From Blautia faecicola (GTDB taxonomy: Bacteria; Bacillota; Clostridia; Lachnospirales; Lachnospiraceae): 64,000 nucleotides of DNA. The stretch covers positions 3,133,501-3,197,500 of the forward strand of contig NZ_SDKC01000001.1 in NCBI RefSeq assembly GCF_004123145.1. Reading direction: 5' to 3'. How positions within the stretch are numbered: position 1 is the first letter of the stretch; the number at the start of each line of letters is the position of its first letter. Below are positions 27,187 to 37,745 of this stretch, piece by piece. The notes under the pieces are model-generated. The model made no database searches, had not been told where the DNA came from, and saw nothing but the letters and a program-made list of their open reading frames with translations. A program made the position numbers and the translations under genes.

Positions 27187-28152
27187 TTAATCATCATACT
27201 CTTCTTCCCAGTAATCATAAGCATCATCGTATCCGTCATCATAATCCCCATCTCCAAAATCTTCTGCCCATTCTTCCGCAAAATCATCGGGATCATCGTA
27301 ATCATCCACATCGTAGGGATCTGTCTTTTTCAGAGAACCGGAACCACTGGAATGCCCGGAAGTGCTGCCAGAACCGGATCCACTGGCATTTCCGTAAAAG
27401 CTGCCTGAACCGTATCCGCCGGCATGCCCATAGGAACTTCCGGAACTGTTAGTACTGCCTGAATTGCTGTTCGAACCGGCATTGTTTTTCGATTCATTAT
27501 CCTCTTCCATGTCTTCTTTCGGATAAATCTTTCCTCTGTTCGTATAAAGCTCATACCCGTCTTCTCCCTGCACCAGTCTGTAATACACTCCATACTCCCG
27601 GGAAATTGTCAGTTCTCCTTCCGGATCTCTTTCATTGATCTTTACGGCGTATTTTCTATCTCCAACAAATATTTTATAAAACCCATCCACTTCCACCGGC
27701 CGCTGATCTTTGATCTTGCACTCCCGTTCCATCAGTTCTATAAAAGAATCATAATTTCCATCTTGCGTAGCTTCTTCAAATATAGAATCTATCGAGTCAC
27801 AGTAATAACTCAGTTCATAATAAAAATACTGATAGTCAGGATCATCGTCCCAGTAATTGTAAACGCTGGAATACGTGCTCTGATTGTATTGCTCATAAGA
27901 TACTCTGATATCCTCAATTCCGGCAGCCTGCATACTTTCCTGCAGGCTGATCCGGTAATTTTCCATATATTCTTTTGCCCGCTCATACGCCTTCTCTTCC
28001 GCCTCTGCCTCGTCCAGTTCCTTCTGTTTTTTTGCTTCTTCCTGCCCTCTTCTGCTCGTATTATCCCACTGGATCAATTGATAAAAGCCGAAGATAAACA
28101 GAATTATAAGACAGACACATCCTGTATTTACTGCAATTTTTCTTTTGTCCAT
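27187..28152 (-). CDS. Single-pass membrane protein with Ser/Gly linker and Asp/Tyr-rich tail
   Basis: About 321 residues from the ATG at 28152, chosen because it follows the preceding gene's stop by 10 nt. One membrane helix near residues 8-25 (TGCVCLIILFIFGFYQLI), a charged coiled-coil-like region (EEAKKQKELDEAEAEEKAYERAKEY), a compact domain, a Ser/Gly/Asn-rich low-complexity linker (about 215-270) and a C-terminal tail made almost only of Asp, Glu, Tyr and Trp. No recognised family. The topology suggests an extracellular domain tethered to the membrane; the acidic tail could bind cations or cell-wall polymers. Confidence 0.65.
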   Translation of the reverse strand: MDKRKIAVNTGCVCLIILFIFGFYQLIQWDNTSRRGQEEAKKQKELDEAEAEEKAYERAKEYMENYRISLQESMQAAGIEDIRVSYEQYNQSTYSSVYNYWDDDPDYQYFYYELSYYCDSIDSIFEEATQDGNYDSFIELMERECKIKDQRPVEVDGFYKIFVGDRKYAVKINERDPEGELTISREYGVYYRLVQGEDGYELYTNRGKIYPKEDMEEDNESKNNAGSNSNSGSTNSSGSSYGHAGGYGSGSFYGNASGSGSGSTSGHSSGSGSLKKTDPYDVDDYDDPDDFAEEWAEDFGDGDYDDGYDDAYDYWEEEYDD

Positions 28153-28162
28153 ATTCTGACTG

Positions 28163-28435
28163 TTACAGCCCCTCTCTGTAGATCCGGTTGATCGTTGCCT
28201 GTGCATGTTCCAGTTCTTTTTTCTGAATGATCGCGTTCCGGTCACTTAAGATTGCCAGCATCTCATCCACCACATCTTCCGGGCGTGGGTTCGATACGCG
28301 GTACAGATATCCCAGCATCCTTGTTGCGGTATAATCCGTATTCATCTGCTTATATGCGATCTCCCGGCAGAAATCATCGGGGTAGCCTTTTTCTTTCAAC
28401 GCGTAATATAATGCATCTGTTCTTGCTTTTTCCAT
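28163..28435 (-). CDS. Small conserved cytoplasmic protein
   Basis: 90 residues from the ATG at 28435, preceded by AAAGGACAG; an upstream in-frame ATG lacks an RBS. All-helical, with the segment ALKEKGYPDDFCREIAYKQM near residues 8-27 and LVDEMLAIL-type helices. I recall similar small proteins in Lachnospiraceae but no function. It is directly upstream of, and probably co-transcribed with, the membrane protein at 27187. Confidence 0.6.
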   Translation of the reverse strand: MEKARTDALYYALKEKGYPDDFCREIAYKQMNTDYTATRMLGYLYRVSNPRPEDVVDEMLAILSDRNAIIQKKELEHAQATINRIYREGL

Positions 28436-28741
28436 ATCTGTCCTTTCTGTGTAAACCGCCCTCACAAACATAGGGTTTCACATTTTTTCTCAGTATAACA
28501 TATTCCACATCGATTCGATACTTAATTTATTTCACACAACCCTTCTGTTGCTGCTCACTCCATCCTCGCAACACGCTTCGCCGGATATTGTCAGTGAATT
28601 CACTTTCCTCTCTCATCCTCTATTCATATTCCGGATTTCCCCGGATACGACAACAGCGTACGGAATACTATCCGTACGCTGTCGCAACACCGGCCTTTCC
28701 CGACCGGTTTCTTATTCATTTGTATCCGTGAATAGCAACGG
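28436..28741. other. Intergenic gap with one long hairpin
   Basis: No gene seen. A perfect inverted repeat, CAGCGTACGGA (28654-28664) and TCCGTACGCTG (28671-28681), lies downstream of the truncated permease and may be its old terminator, although it has no T-run. Confidence 0.5.
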
Positions 28742-29369
28742 CTATTTTACTTCATCCAGCGCTTTGCACTCACGCTCGCGGGCTTCCCATGGTTCATATG
28801 GCTGCTTCAGTTCTGCGATCAGATCCCGGCCGTGTTTCTTCAGATAAGAGATACGGATCAGAATATAGATCACAAACAGTACAATTGCCCCCAGGATCAT
28901 CAGCCATACCGTCATACCAAGCGTACTGATCATCGCATATGCCAGATAAGCCGCAACGATAAAAGCAAAGGCAGACAGCACATACACCAGTCCGATCGCC
29001 ATCTTAAAGGTAGAGTGATTACATGCATGAGGATATTTCTTCTTCAGGAAGAACGGCACCATACAAAGCACGATATCAGACAGGGCATTGACAAAGGAAA
29101 ATACCGTCATCAGCACACCAAAACTGGAACCGGTGGCAACACATGCAATCGAAAACAGCATAACGAAACAAAGAATCACCGGTGAGACACCGTTTTTATT
29201 CTTTTTCGCTACAAATGCAGGGAACAGATCATTGTCTGCTGCCGCCTGGATCTGCGCACAAGTTAACATAATAACCGGAACCATCGAAGTCAGAACACCG
29301 AACAGCGGACCTCCTACGATAAAAAATGTCAGAAGACCGGAAGGCAGGAATATTTTTCCCACCTCTGAA
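28742..29369 (-). pseudogene. C-terminal fragment of an APC-family permease paralog
   Basis: The last 200 or so residues of an amino-acid/polyamine permease, closely matching residues about 255-463 of the intact gene at 44818-46209 (last 90 bp before the break almost identical, elsewhere scattered synonymous changes). Homology stops inside the codons for SEVGKIF at 29369, where the IS3 element begins. The N-terminal half is absent, and the CRISPR array lies beyond the IS. Confidence 0.9.
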
Positions 29370-29453
29370 TATAGTGGTTCAGTTGTCAAGACAAAAATCC
29401 AAGCTTTTTATAATGAACTGATATATGTAACTGGGTAGGGGAGAAAATCCCCC

Positions 29454-30314
29454 TTAGGCTGCGTGATCATCCAGTAACAGGATTGGATAATAGCAGGATG
29501 CCGGTGTCTGATTATTGAGTGCGGAATGACAACGTTCAAAGTTGTATGTATGCACATATTTCCCAATAGCCTTCCTTGCTTCTCGGATATTGTTGTATTG
29601 AGTCAGATATGCTTCCTCGTACTTGAAACTCCGGAACCATCGTTCGATCATGATATTGTCAGCCCACCGGCTTTTACCATCCATGCTTTGACGGATCTGG
29701 TTCTCTTTGCGGAAATTCATGTACTCATTGCTTGTAAACTGACAGCCCTGATCCGAATTCAGGATAACAGGTTTTGCCACCATAAACGCCTTTTTTAACG
29801 CAGTTATGACCATTCTGGTATCCAGAGTATCATCGACTTCCCAGCCAACGATACAGCGGCTGTACCAGTCAATCACAGCGGTCAGATACAGGAATCCACG
29901 CTTAATGGGGATGTATGTAATGTCGATTGACCATGCCTGATTTGGACGGTCGATAACGGCGTTACGTAGCAGATACGGGCAGACTTTAGCCTGTTGCATA
30001 CGTTTAGAAAGGTTCATTTTTGGATAGATTGGATCGATCCCCATTTCATTCATATAACGGCGCGTTTTCCGGCGGCCAACCTGATACCCACGTTTCTTCA
30101 GTTGGGCAGACAATTGTCGTGCTCTCCAGGCCGGGTTATCCATGTGTAAACGATCTATGATTGATTTGCAATCTAACTCCTCCTGAGATATGGGCGTGCC
30201 CTTGTAATACACACTGGTACGGTTGATATCAAGAAGCGCAGCTCCTGTTTTAACCGGAAGTTCTTTAGTCTTCAAAAGGTTTTGGACTAAATTTACTCTC
30301 GTAGTCAGGTCCAA
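29454..30314 (-). CDS. IS3-family transposase OrfB (DDE integrase core)
   Basis: 286 residues. The rve integrase core is intact: WSIDITYIPIKRGFLYLTAV (first Asp), ILNSDQGCQFTSNEY (second Asp) and NIMIERWFRSFKYEE (Glu). The in-frame start is a TTG; the functional protein is expected to be the OrfAB fusion made by a -1 slip at the nine-A run at 30336-30328 (minus strand) inside orfA. It looks functional. Confidence 0.9.
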   Translation of the reverse strand: MDLTTRVNLVQNLLKTKELPVKTGAALLDINRTSVYYKGTPISQEELDCKSIIDRLHMDNPAWRARQLSAQLKKRGYQVGRRKTRRYMNEMGIDPIYPKMNLSKRMQQAKVCPYLLRNAVIDRPNQAWSIDITYIPIKRGFLYLTAVIDWYSRCIVGWEVDDTLDTRMVITALKKAFMVAKPVILNSDQGCQFTSNEYMNFRKENQIRQSMDGKSRWADNIMIERWFRSFKYEEAYLTQYNNIREARKAIGKYVHTYNFERCHSALNNQTPASCYYPILLLDDHAA

Positions 30315-30612
30315 GTGTTTCTTCAGATTTTTTTTTCAACCAATCCACCTGCATGGTGAGCTGGCCAACTTTTTTCGCATATTCAGCTTTTTCCTTGCGC
30401 TCTAAAGCAAGTTTTTCTTTTAGATTATCCTCTCGGGTGTCATCAAAAACCACGGATGCTTTATCGAGGAACTCCTTCTTCCAGTTGCGAAGAAGATTCG
30501 GCTGAATATTGTTTTCGGTTGCGATTGTATTTAAGTCTTTTTCTCCTTTGAGCAGTTCAATCACTAATTCTGATTTGAATTTGGCTGAGAAATTTCTTCT
30601 TGTTCGAGACAT
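30265..30612 (-). CDS. IS3-family OrfA (helix-turn-helix)
   Basis: 115 residues with the OrfA helix-turn-helix (FKSELVIELLKGEKDLNTIA; NNIQPNLLRNWKKEFL) and a C-terminal leucine-zipper-like stretch. It overlaps orfB by about 50 nt, and the AAAAAAAAA slippery run lies just before the overlap. Binds IS ends and, as OrfAB, transposes the element. Confidence 0.88.
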   Translation of the reverse strand: MSRTRRNFSAKFKSELVIELLKGEKDLNTIATENNIQPNLLRNWKKEFLDKASVVFDDTREDNLKEKLALERKEKAEYAKKVGQLTMQVDWLKKKSEETLGPDYESKFSPKPFED

Positions 30613-30730
30613 AATAAAAATCCTTCTTTCTGTAGTGTTTACAGTATATCAGATTCATTAAGAAATGTCTCTTGAAGTGTCTTAAATTACGATACCATTA
30701 TAGAGCGCCGGAACCACCAGCGGAAAGCAC

Positions 30731-33700
30731 CTTTACATTCCAATATGTTTCTATTAATACGAGCAAGGCTACTTCCGATGCGTATGGCAAGTCTGACTTT
30801 ACATTCCAATATGTTTCTATTAATACGGATTCAGGAAGATAAGACTAACGTTGACAGAACTTTTTTACATTCCAATATGTTTCTATTAATACTTGTATTT
30901 CTTGCATTAAATAACTTAGCTGTCTCTTTTACATTCCAATATGTTTCTATTAATACTTTTGTGAAATTGAAAAGACCGTCATTGTTAGGTCCTTTACATT
31001 CCAATATGTTTCTATTAATACAAATATATATTACCAAAACCAGTAATTGTTGATGGGCTTTACATTCCAATATGTTTCTATTAATACGCAGATGTTAGAG
31101 ACAGATGCTCGCTCCGGCTCTCTTTACATTCCAATATGTTTCTATTAATACTAAATTCTTCCTGCTTCTTCTACCGCTTCGCTTATGCTTTACATTCCAA
31201 TATGTTTCTATTAATACGTTACGCCGTCTTTCGTTGTGCCGACACGGTTTTCTGCTTTACATTCCAATATGTTTCTATTAATACGGTGACAGGGATGCCG
31301 GATAAGCCGCTGGGAGTGGGCCTTTACATTCCAATATGTTTCTATTAATACGATTATGGCAGGCGCTTCCGTGATTGCATATATCATCTTTACATTCCAA
31401 TATGTTTCTATTAATACCAAGATCTACTTCGATCTCCTCCAGACTTTTAGTCTTTACATTCCAATATGTTTCTATTAATACAGAAATAAGAAAATAAAAT
31501 AGAATAAGGGATCACACCTTTACATTCCAATATGTTTCTATTAATACCGTTATGCGAAAGAACAGTCAGCCGCCAGAGATTTCCTTTACATTCCAATATG
31601 TTTCTATTAATACCCATGTCAAACGTGGCTCTAAGGTTGCATATACTTCTTTACATTCCAATATGTTTCTATTAATACTTCTTTAGCACATCATCCGCAA
31701 GCTAACGCTCACGCTTTACATTCCAATATGTTTCTATTAATACCTTCAGAAGGCAGGACTTAATCCTGTTCTTTCTGCCTTTACATTCCAATATGTTTCT
31801 ATTAATACGGCAAGCAGCCAGCGATGGAAATCAAAGCTACTGACTTTACATTCCAATATGTTTCTATTAATACGATCTCGGTTACGTCGAAAAAGGGGAC
31901 GCCGAAAAAACTTTACATTCCAATATGTTTCTATTAATACAATGATGTAAGTCCGGCAATCTGCCGTCTTCTCATCTTTACATTCCAATATGTTTCTATT
32001 GATACGCTGACAGTAAACGGAACGGAAATCACAGCGAATATCTTTACATTCCAATATGTTTCTATTAATACGAAAAAACATGCACGTTGGGTTGGGCACA
32101 GAATTACTTTACATTCCAATATGTTTCTATTAATACCGGATTCCAGGGCGTTTTTGGCACTTTCCTGTATAGCCTTTACATTCCAATATGTTTCTATTAA
32201 TACTCAAAGTGTTCTACATTGAAAAATGGTGGGGCAACCGTCTTTACATTCCAATATGTTTCTATTAATACTAATTGTACCATAATGCAGCGGGATTCCG
32301 GCAGCCTTTACATTCCAATATGTTTCTATTAATACGTTTTTCCGATCACTCCGTCCGATTCATACAGATGCCTTTACATTCCAATATGTTTCTATTAATA
32401 CGGAAATGTCAAGTTTGACAAGACTAATTCTGCAAACTTTACATTCCAATATGTTTCTATTAATACGGTAACGAAAGACGTCTCGACGTCAAACGTATCA
32501 CCCTTTACATTCCAATATGTTTCTATTAATACCCTTATTCCCGTTACTTCTTTGAATCTTTTTAATTTCTTTACATTCCAATATGTTTCTATTAATACTG
32601 ACTTTAGCCCTGTAGGAAAAGAATGATGATTGATCTTTACATTCCAATATGTTTCTATTAATACCTATTTCTTCGTTCCGGCTCGTCTCTGCTGGAGTCA
32701 TCTTTACATTCCAATATGTTTCTATTAATACAAACCACTCATTCCAGATAAGGTTATACGCATTAATCTTTACATTCCAATATGTTTCTATTAATACATG
32801 CCTGGATGTCTCACCAACCAAAGAGTACACATCTTTACATTCCAATATGTTTCTATTAATACATAGACAGATCAACGCAGTTCTTCTCGTCAAAGTCCTT
32901 TACATTCCAATATGTTTCTATTAATACAAGAAATGCCGATGGTGCGGATCGTGCTCACAAAAACTTTACATTCCAATATGTTTCTATTAATACGCAGAAA
33001 CAATCGCAGCTCTGACGTCCTTTCCTTTCTCTTTACATTCCAATATGTTTCTATTAATACTTGATCTCGCTGGAACCGTCTGGGAGGTTCATTCTCTCTT
33101 TACATTCCAATATGTTTCTATTAATACCATCGCCCGGATCTACGAAGGCATCAACCCGAAAACCTTTACATTCCAATATGTTTCTATTAATACTCACAGT
33201 GCCTGATGAGAATACCAGGACTTCCAGCAACTTTACATTCCAATATGTTTCTATTAATACATCGAGCAACATAAGCACATGACTTCCAACACACGTCTTT
33301 ACATTCCAATATGTTTCTATTAATACCGTCAGTGGCAAACATGGAAGATTTGCTGAAACAACTTTACATTCCAATATGTTTCTATTAATACGGCTCTGCC
33401 TGCAGTCAAAAGACTTGCCAAGAATAACTTTACATTCCAATATGTTTCTATTAATACTCAAAGCCGCCATGTGTGATGGAAAAGGTACAGCACTTTACAT
33501 TCCAATATGTTTCTATTAATACGGTAAAGACGGTAAACGGTCGCTTTGTGTGGATGACTTTACATTCCAATATGTTTCTATTAATACAATAAACGCAAAA
33601 GGGTATGCAGATAAGGTAGGCACCTTTACATTCCAATATGTTTCTATTAATACCAGAAGTAAGGGCGGTAATATTTGAAGACCTGGTAGACTTTACATTC

Positions 33701-36279
33701 CAATATGTTTCTATTAATACTGAGAAAATCCCTGACAAATGGATTCCGGTCATTAATTTACATTCCAATATGTTTCTATTAATACAGAAGATCTCAGCCG
33801 GAACCTTCCGGAGAAAAGTCATTTACATTCCAATATGTTTCTATTAATACAAGGTGTCTTCGAACCGCTTGTTGATCCTGAAATAATTTACATTCCAATA
33901 TGTTTCTATTAATACGGGAGAGCAGAAGGATTACCAGGTAGTCAATAAATACATTTACATTCCAATATGTTTCTATTAATACGGCTCACTTGATGAAGTT
34001 TTTGGTTATCAGGAAGCTATTTACATTCCAATATGTTTCTATTAATACTGCAGAAAGCAGGACTTAATCCTGTATTGTCTGCATTTACATTCCAATATGT
34101 CTCTATTAATACCACAGAGCACCTGAGCAGACCGGACAGCCAGTGCTTGCATTTACATTCCAATATGTTTCTATTAATACGGAAGTATGGTTATAACGTT
34201 GTTGCTGATGTCTGTATTTACATTCCAATATGTTTCTATTAATACTACATGGTATCCGTCCAACCTAGTTGCGGATCCGTCATTTACATTCCAATATGTT
34301 TCTATTAATACGAATGTATCACCGGGGAGCACTTCATCGAGATAAAACATTTACATTCCAATATGTTTCTATTAATACGGAACTTGTACTCGTGAGGAAT
34401 TTAAACTTTCTGTATTTACATTCCAATATGTTTCTATTAATACATCGACTTGATTACTATTTTCCGATCCTCGCTAATATATTTACATTCCAATATGTTT
34501 CTATTAATACATTACATCATATTGTTTTGCCGTTAGTAAATCGACATTTACATTCCAATATGTTTCTATTAATACGTGCCTGTGTGCCGATCTCTTTCAG
34601 TCTTGCTTTCATTTACATTCCAATATGTTTCTATTAATACTGACTATGCAACAGTGCAGGCAGAGGTCAATCGCCATTTACATTCCAATATGTTTCTATT
34701 AATACCTTGCGGTCACTAGCAAACTTGCTGACCAGATTTTATTTACATTCCAATATGTTTCTATTAATACAGGTGTCCGGCAATGCTTGGGTGTACGGCA
34801 ATGCTAATTTACATTCCAATATGTTTCTATTAATACTGCATAGGAAACGATGGGGAAAGGCAGTTCTTGTCATTTACATTCCAATATGTTTCTATTAATA
34901 CTTTCTCAACCTCTTGAGGAAGAGTTGAACATCTTCATTTACATTCCAATATGTTTCTATTAATACAAGGCGGTCCAGAGAATCCCGGATGCGAAGTGCA
35001 AATTTACATTCCAATATGTTTCTATTAATACCGATCTCAGCATTTTTGGATTACTGTAATCAGGAATATTTACATTCCAATATGTTTCTATTAATACCAT
35101 CCAACGACATAGGTTCTTCTGACAACACATAGATATTTACATTCCAATATGTTTCTATTAATACTTGCAGATATTTTCCTGTTGTGGCTCGATTCTCTGT
35201 AATTTACATTCCAATATGTTTCTATTAATACTGGATTAATTTTTGCGATGTTCTTCTTGATTATGTATTTACATTCCAATATGTTTCTATTAATACGACT
35301 GTAAACATTAAGTCCGATATCCATTAAAATCATTTACATTCCAATATGTTTCTATTAATACCAGAAAGGTCAGGATGTTACTATCAGTTCTTTATTATTT
35401 ACATTCCAATATGTTTCTATTAATACAGATTATAAGCATTAATCGGCAAGCGACTTATAGAAATTTACATTCCAATATGTTTCTATTAATACTACTGCGA
35501 CACCGACGACATCGAGGCGACAGAGTTATTTACATTCCAATATGTTTCTATTAATACTAGAATCAGATTTAGGATCATCAGGTTTAGGATCATCATTTAC
35601 ATTCCAATATGTTTCTATTAATACTATGCCTTATGATAGTTTTCTCCGTTCGAATTATCATATTTACATTCCAATATGTTTCTATTAATACATCGGCTGG
35701 ATTGCATTGATGATAGCATCGTTTGTATTTACATTCCAATATGTTTCTATTAATACTTCTTCCGTTTCGGCATAACCAACCGGTTTCTGTCATTTACATT
35801 CCAATATGTTTCTATTAATACGGAAGTGGTAATCCCATAAGTCCTGCATTTTCCACAATTTACATTCCAATATGTTTCTATTAATACAAGAAATAGTAAA
35901 TGTCCAAAAACAAGTCATCCATATTTACATTCCAATATGTTTCTATTAATACTCAACTTCCTTTTTTTACAAAAAAGGTGGTTTACATTTACATTCCAAT
36001 ATGTTTCTATTAATACAGCAAGGTTTGCAACGTATGTGGTCTCGTAAGAATATTTACATTCCAATATGTTTCTATTAATACGATTGTACAGCAGAGTGAG
36101 AGTAATACTACTCCCTTATTTACATTCCAATATGTTTCTATTAATACTTGAGTTGTCCGCGTAGCGCGTACAACTGTTTTTTATTTACATTCCAATATGT
36201 TTCTATTAATACGATTTGACAGAGGTAAATAAAAGACTTCTGTTAGAGCATTTACATTCCAATATGTTTCTATTAATAC
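30731..36279 (-). CRISPR. Type I-B CRISPR array, 85 repeats / 84 spacers by hand count
   Basis: A 30-nt repeat (transcribed strand GTATTAATAG...GGAATGTAAA plus a variable last base) recurs every 64-67 bp from 30731 to 36279, with spacers of about 34-37 nt. It is transcribed leftward from the leader at 36280-36455 beside cas2. In repeats 1-46 (old end) the last base is G (A in the two repeats at 30863 and 30927); in repeats 47-85 (33756 to the leader) it is always T. Single variants occur at 31976-32005 (TTGATAC instead of TTAATAC) and 34083-34112 (GTCTC instead of GTTTC). The old end abuts an IS3 insertion and a truncated permease gene. Peptide-like reading frames across the array are artefacts of the repeat. 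Confidence 0.98.
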
Positions 36280-36455
36280 CCGCTCCTCTGAACCACCGAT
36301 TAATTCTTCCATATTATACCATATTTTGTCGACCATGGTATTTTTTTATCTTTTTATTTATTTCGATATAACACGGTTCACCGGAAGCACTATTTTGCTT
36401 ATGTTTTTCACGTTTGTCGACCTCTCGTAATTTTATCTCTATCTCAGGTCGACAA
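36280..36455 (-). promoter_or_regulatory. CRISPR leader and pre-crRNA promoter
   Basis: AT-rich leader between cas2 and the first repeat. An extended -10, TGGTATAAT on the minus strand (TATAAT at 36318-36313), lies 34 bp from the first repeat, placing the pre-crRNA start about 27 nt before it; the -35 is weak. The leader contains three TTGTCGACC motifs (36326-36335, 36414-36423 and, inverted, 36446-36455). Confidence 0.7.
36414..36455. repeat. Perfect 10-bp inverted repeat in the CRISPR leader
   Basis: TTGTCGACCT (36414-36423) and AGGTCGACAA (36446-36455), separated by 22 nt, immediately after the cas2 stop codon. No T-run follows, so it is not a clear terminator. A third copy of the half-site is at 36326. 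Confidence 0.6.
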
Positions 36456-36734
36456 TCACAAGATGAAACTGGTCAGGTCATCTTTTCTGCCCCAGAATTC
36501 CTTGTCCATCCATTTTTCCTGACGTGATTTGAAGAGAATAACAGAATCCAACTCCGGATCGATATACTGTTTCAGTTCCTGCTGCAGGCTTGCCAGCTGC
36601 GCTCTGCTTATCTCCCCTTCAAATACAGAGTTCTGGATGTGTGTTAAATATCTTTTACATGTCTTGAATATTTTTGACCATCGCTTAGTTCCATGGTCTT
36701 CCTGACTTACATCATATACTAATACGATATACAT
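36456..36734 (-). CDS. cas2: CRISPR-associated endonuclease Cas2
   Basis: 92 residues of the Cas2 ferredoxin-like fold. MYIVLVYDVS at the start contains the conserved Asp; RYLTHIQNSVFEGEIS and SVILF follow as in other Cas2 proteins. It forms the Cas1-Cas2 integrase that adds spacers at the leader end. It begins 3 nt after cas1 and ends at the leader. Confidence 0.95.
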   Translation of the reverse strand: MYIVLVYDVSQEDHGTKRWSKIFKTCKRYLTHIQNSVFEGEISRAQLASLQQELKQYIDPELDSVILFKSRQEKWMDKEFWGRKDDLTSFIL

Positions 36735-36737
36735 ACT

Positions 36738-37730
36738 TCACCACCATATTCGAAATCCCTCATACTCTTTTTCGCCAATCAGATGCTTAATTAATTTATA
36801 CGCTTCCAGACGAATCAGGTACTGATAGGAGACCTGTCTTCCCAGTTCTTTATGCATCACCGTTTTTTTGAGCCGACTTTCCAGTTCCGACACGATAAGT
36901 TTGGAGGCATCTTTTTTCAGATGAAGAAAATTCAGTTCTTTCGTAAAACTGTTTTCCGTGATCTGATTCCGATTCAACAGGGAAAAAATCAGCCGATCAC
37001 CAATCAGCGGCTTAAACACTTCTGCAAGATCAAGACTTAAAGAAAATCTTCTCTCCCCCGGTTCATGCAGGTAACTAATGGTGGGATTTAGCTGAGTGCG
37101 GTAGAGTTCTCCCAGTACCTTGGTATAGATCAGCGTATTTACGAAAGAGATCAATGAATTGATCATATTATCCGGGGGATGCATCACCCGCTTTTCAAAC
37201 GATATTTCCTGATTAATGATAATATTCCACGCAGCATAATATTGTTTTCGGATATTACCTTCCACACCCATCAACGATTCGATTGTAGTCGTACCGCCAA
37301 TCTGTTTTCGAAGCGAATCCACTTCTTTCATATAAACAGAAACATCTTTCCCTCTTCCATTATAATATCTGAGATTACGATAAATATTATCCGCCGCAGC
37401 CTCGATAAATTTCCTCGCCAACACAATCCTTTTCTCATAATCCGTGTAATGTTCAACCTGTCTTACCAGCAATCTCCCTGCCAGCAGCGTTTCCCTCGGA
37501 TAATAACTCCCCGTATAAAAATTATAGTAATTGAAAAAATGCATCGGAATCCCATATTGTGAAATATAATTGATAAAAGCTGTATTGAAAGACATTTCCG
37601 ACATCACATAAATATCAGAAATCCGTTCAACCGGTATATCTCTCTTTTCTCCATCGTGATTCGTAAACTGAAGTGTGTTATCTTTTCGTTTTAAGTCCCC
37701 GTTATTATAAACATAAAAACTTTGTTTCAT
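36738..37730 (-). CDS. cas1: CRISPR-associated integrase Cas1 (type I-B)
   Basis: 330 residues from the ATG at 37730 (GAGGTGAG upstream; a GTG three codons earlier is less likely). The N-terminal beta domain has ISDIYVMSEMSFNTAFINY; the C-terminal helical catalytic domain has VEGNIRKQYYAAW with the metal-binding Glu and LHEPGERRFSLSLDLAEVFKP with the His/Asp pair. It catalyses spacer insertion with Cas2, and with Cas4 selecting PAM-bearing fragments. Confidence 0.97.
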   Translation of the reverse strand: MKQSFYVYNNGDLKRKDNTLQFTNHDGEKRDIPVERISDIYVMSEMSFNTAFINYISQYGIPMHFFNYYNFYTGSYYPRETLLAGRLLVRQVEHYTDYEKRIVLARKFIEAAADNIYRNLRYYNGRGKDVSVYMKEVDSLRKQIGGTTTIESLMGVEGNIRKQYYAAWNIIINQEISFEKRVMHPPDNMINSLISFVNTLIYTKVLGELYRTQLNPTISYLHEPGERRFSLSLDLAEVFKPLIGDRLIFSLLNRNQITENSFTKELNFLHLKKDASKLIVSELESRLKKTVMHKELGRQVSYQYLIRLEAYKLIKHLIGEKEYEGFRIWW

Positions 37731-37745
37731 ATCACTCACCTCGTA

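Larger units (their letters stand above)
29375..30699 (-). mobile_element. IS3-family insertion sequence
   Basis: About 1.32 kb with two overlapping transposase frames. The ends are TGGTTCAG... at 29375 and, reversed, TGGTATCG... at 30698, sharing AAGACA further in. TATAG flanks both sides (29370-29374 and 30700-30704), consistent with a 4-5-bp target duplication. It inserted between the permease fragment and the trailer end of the CRISPR array. Confidence 0.85.

Noticed and set aside
30705-30730. Sequence before the first CRISPR repeat that could encode VLSAGGSGAL, resembling an upstream part of the permease
   Set aside because: Only about ten codons and not collinear with the intact permease; it could equally be the last spacer or trailer DNA.
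30745-36279. Many peptide-like open frames across the CRISPR array repeating INRNILECK, LIETYWNVK or HSNMFLLI
   Set aside because: These are translations of the CRISPR repeat in different frames; spacers vary and no ribosome binding sites or codon bias support them.
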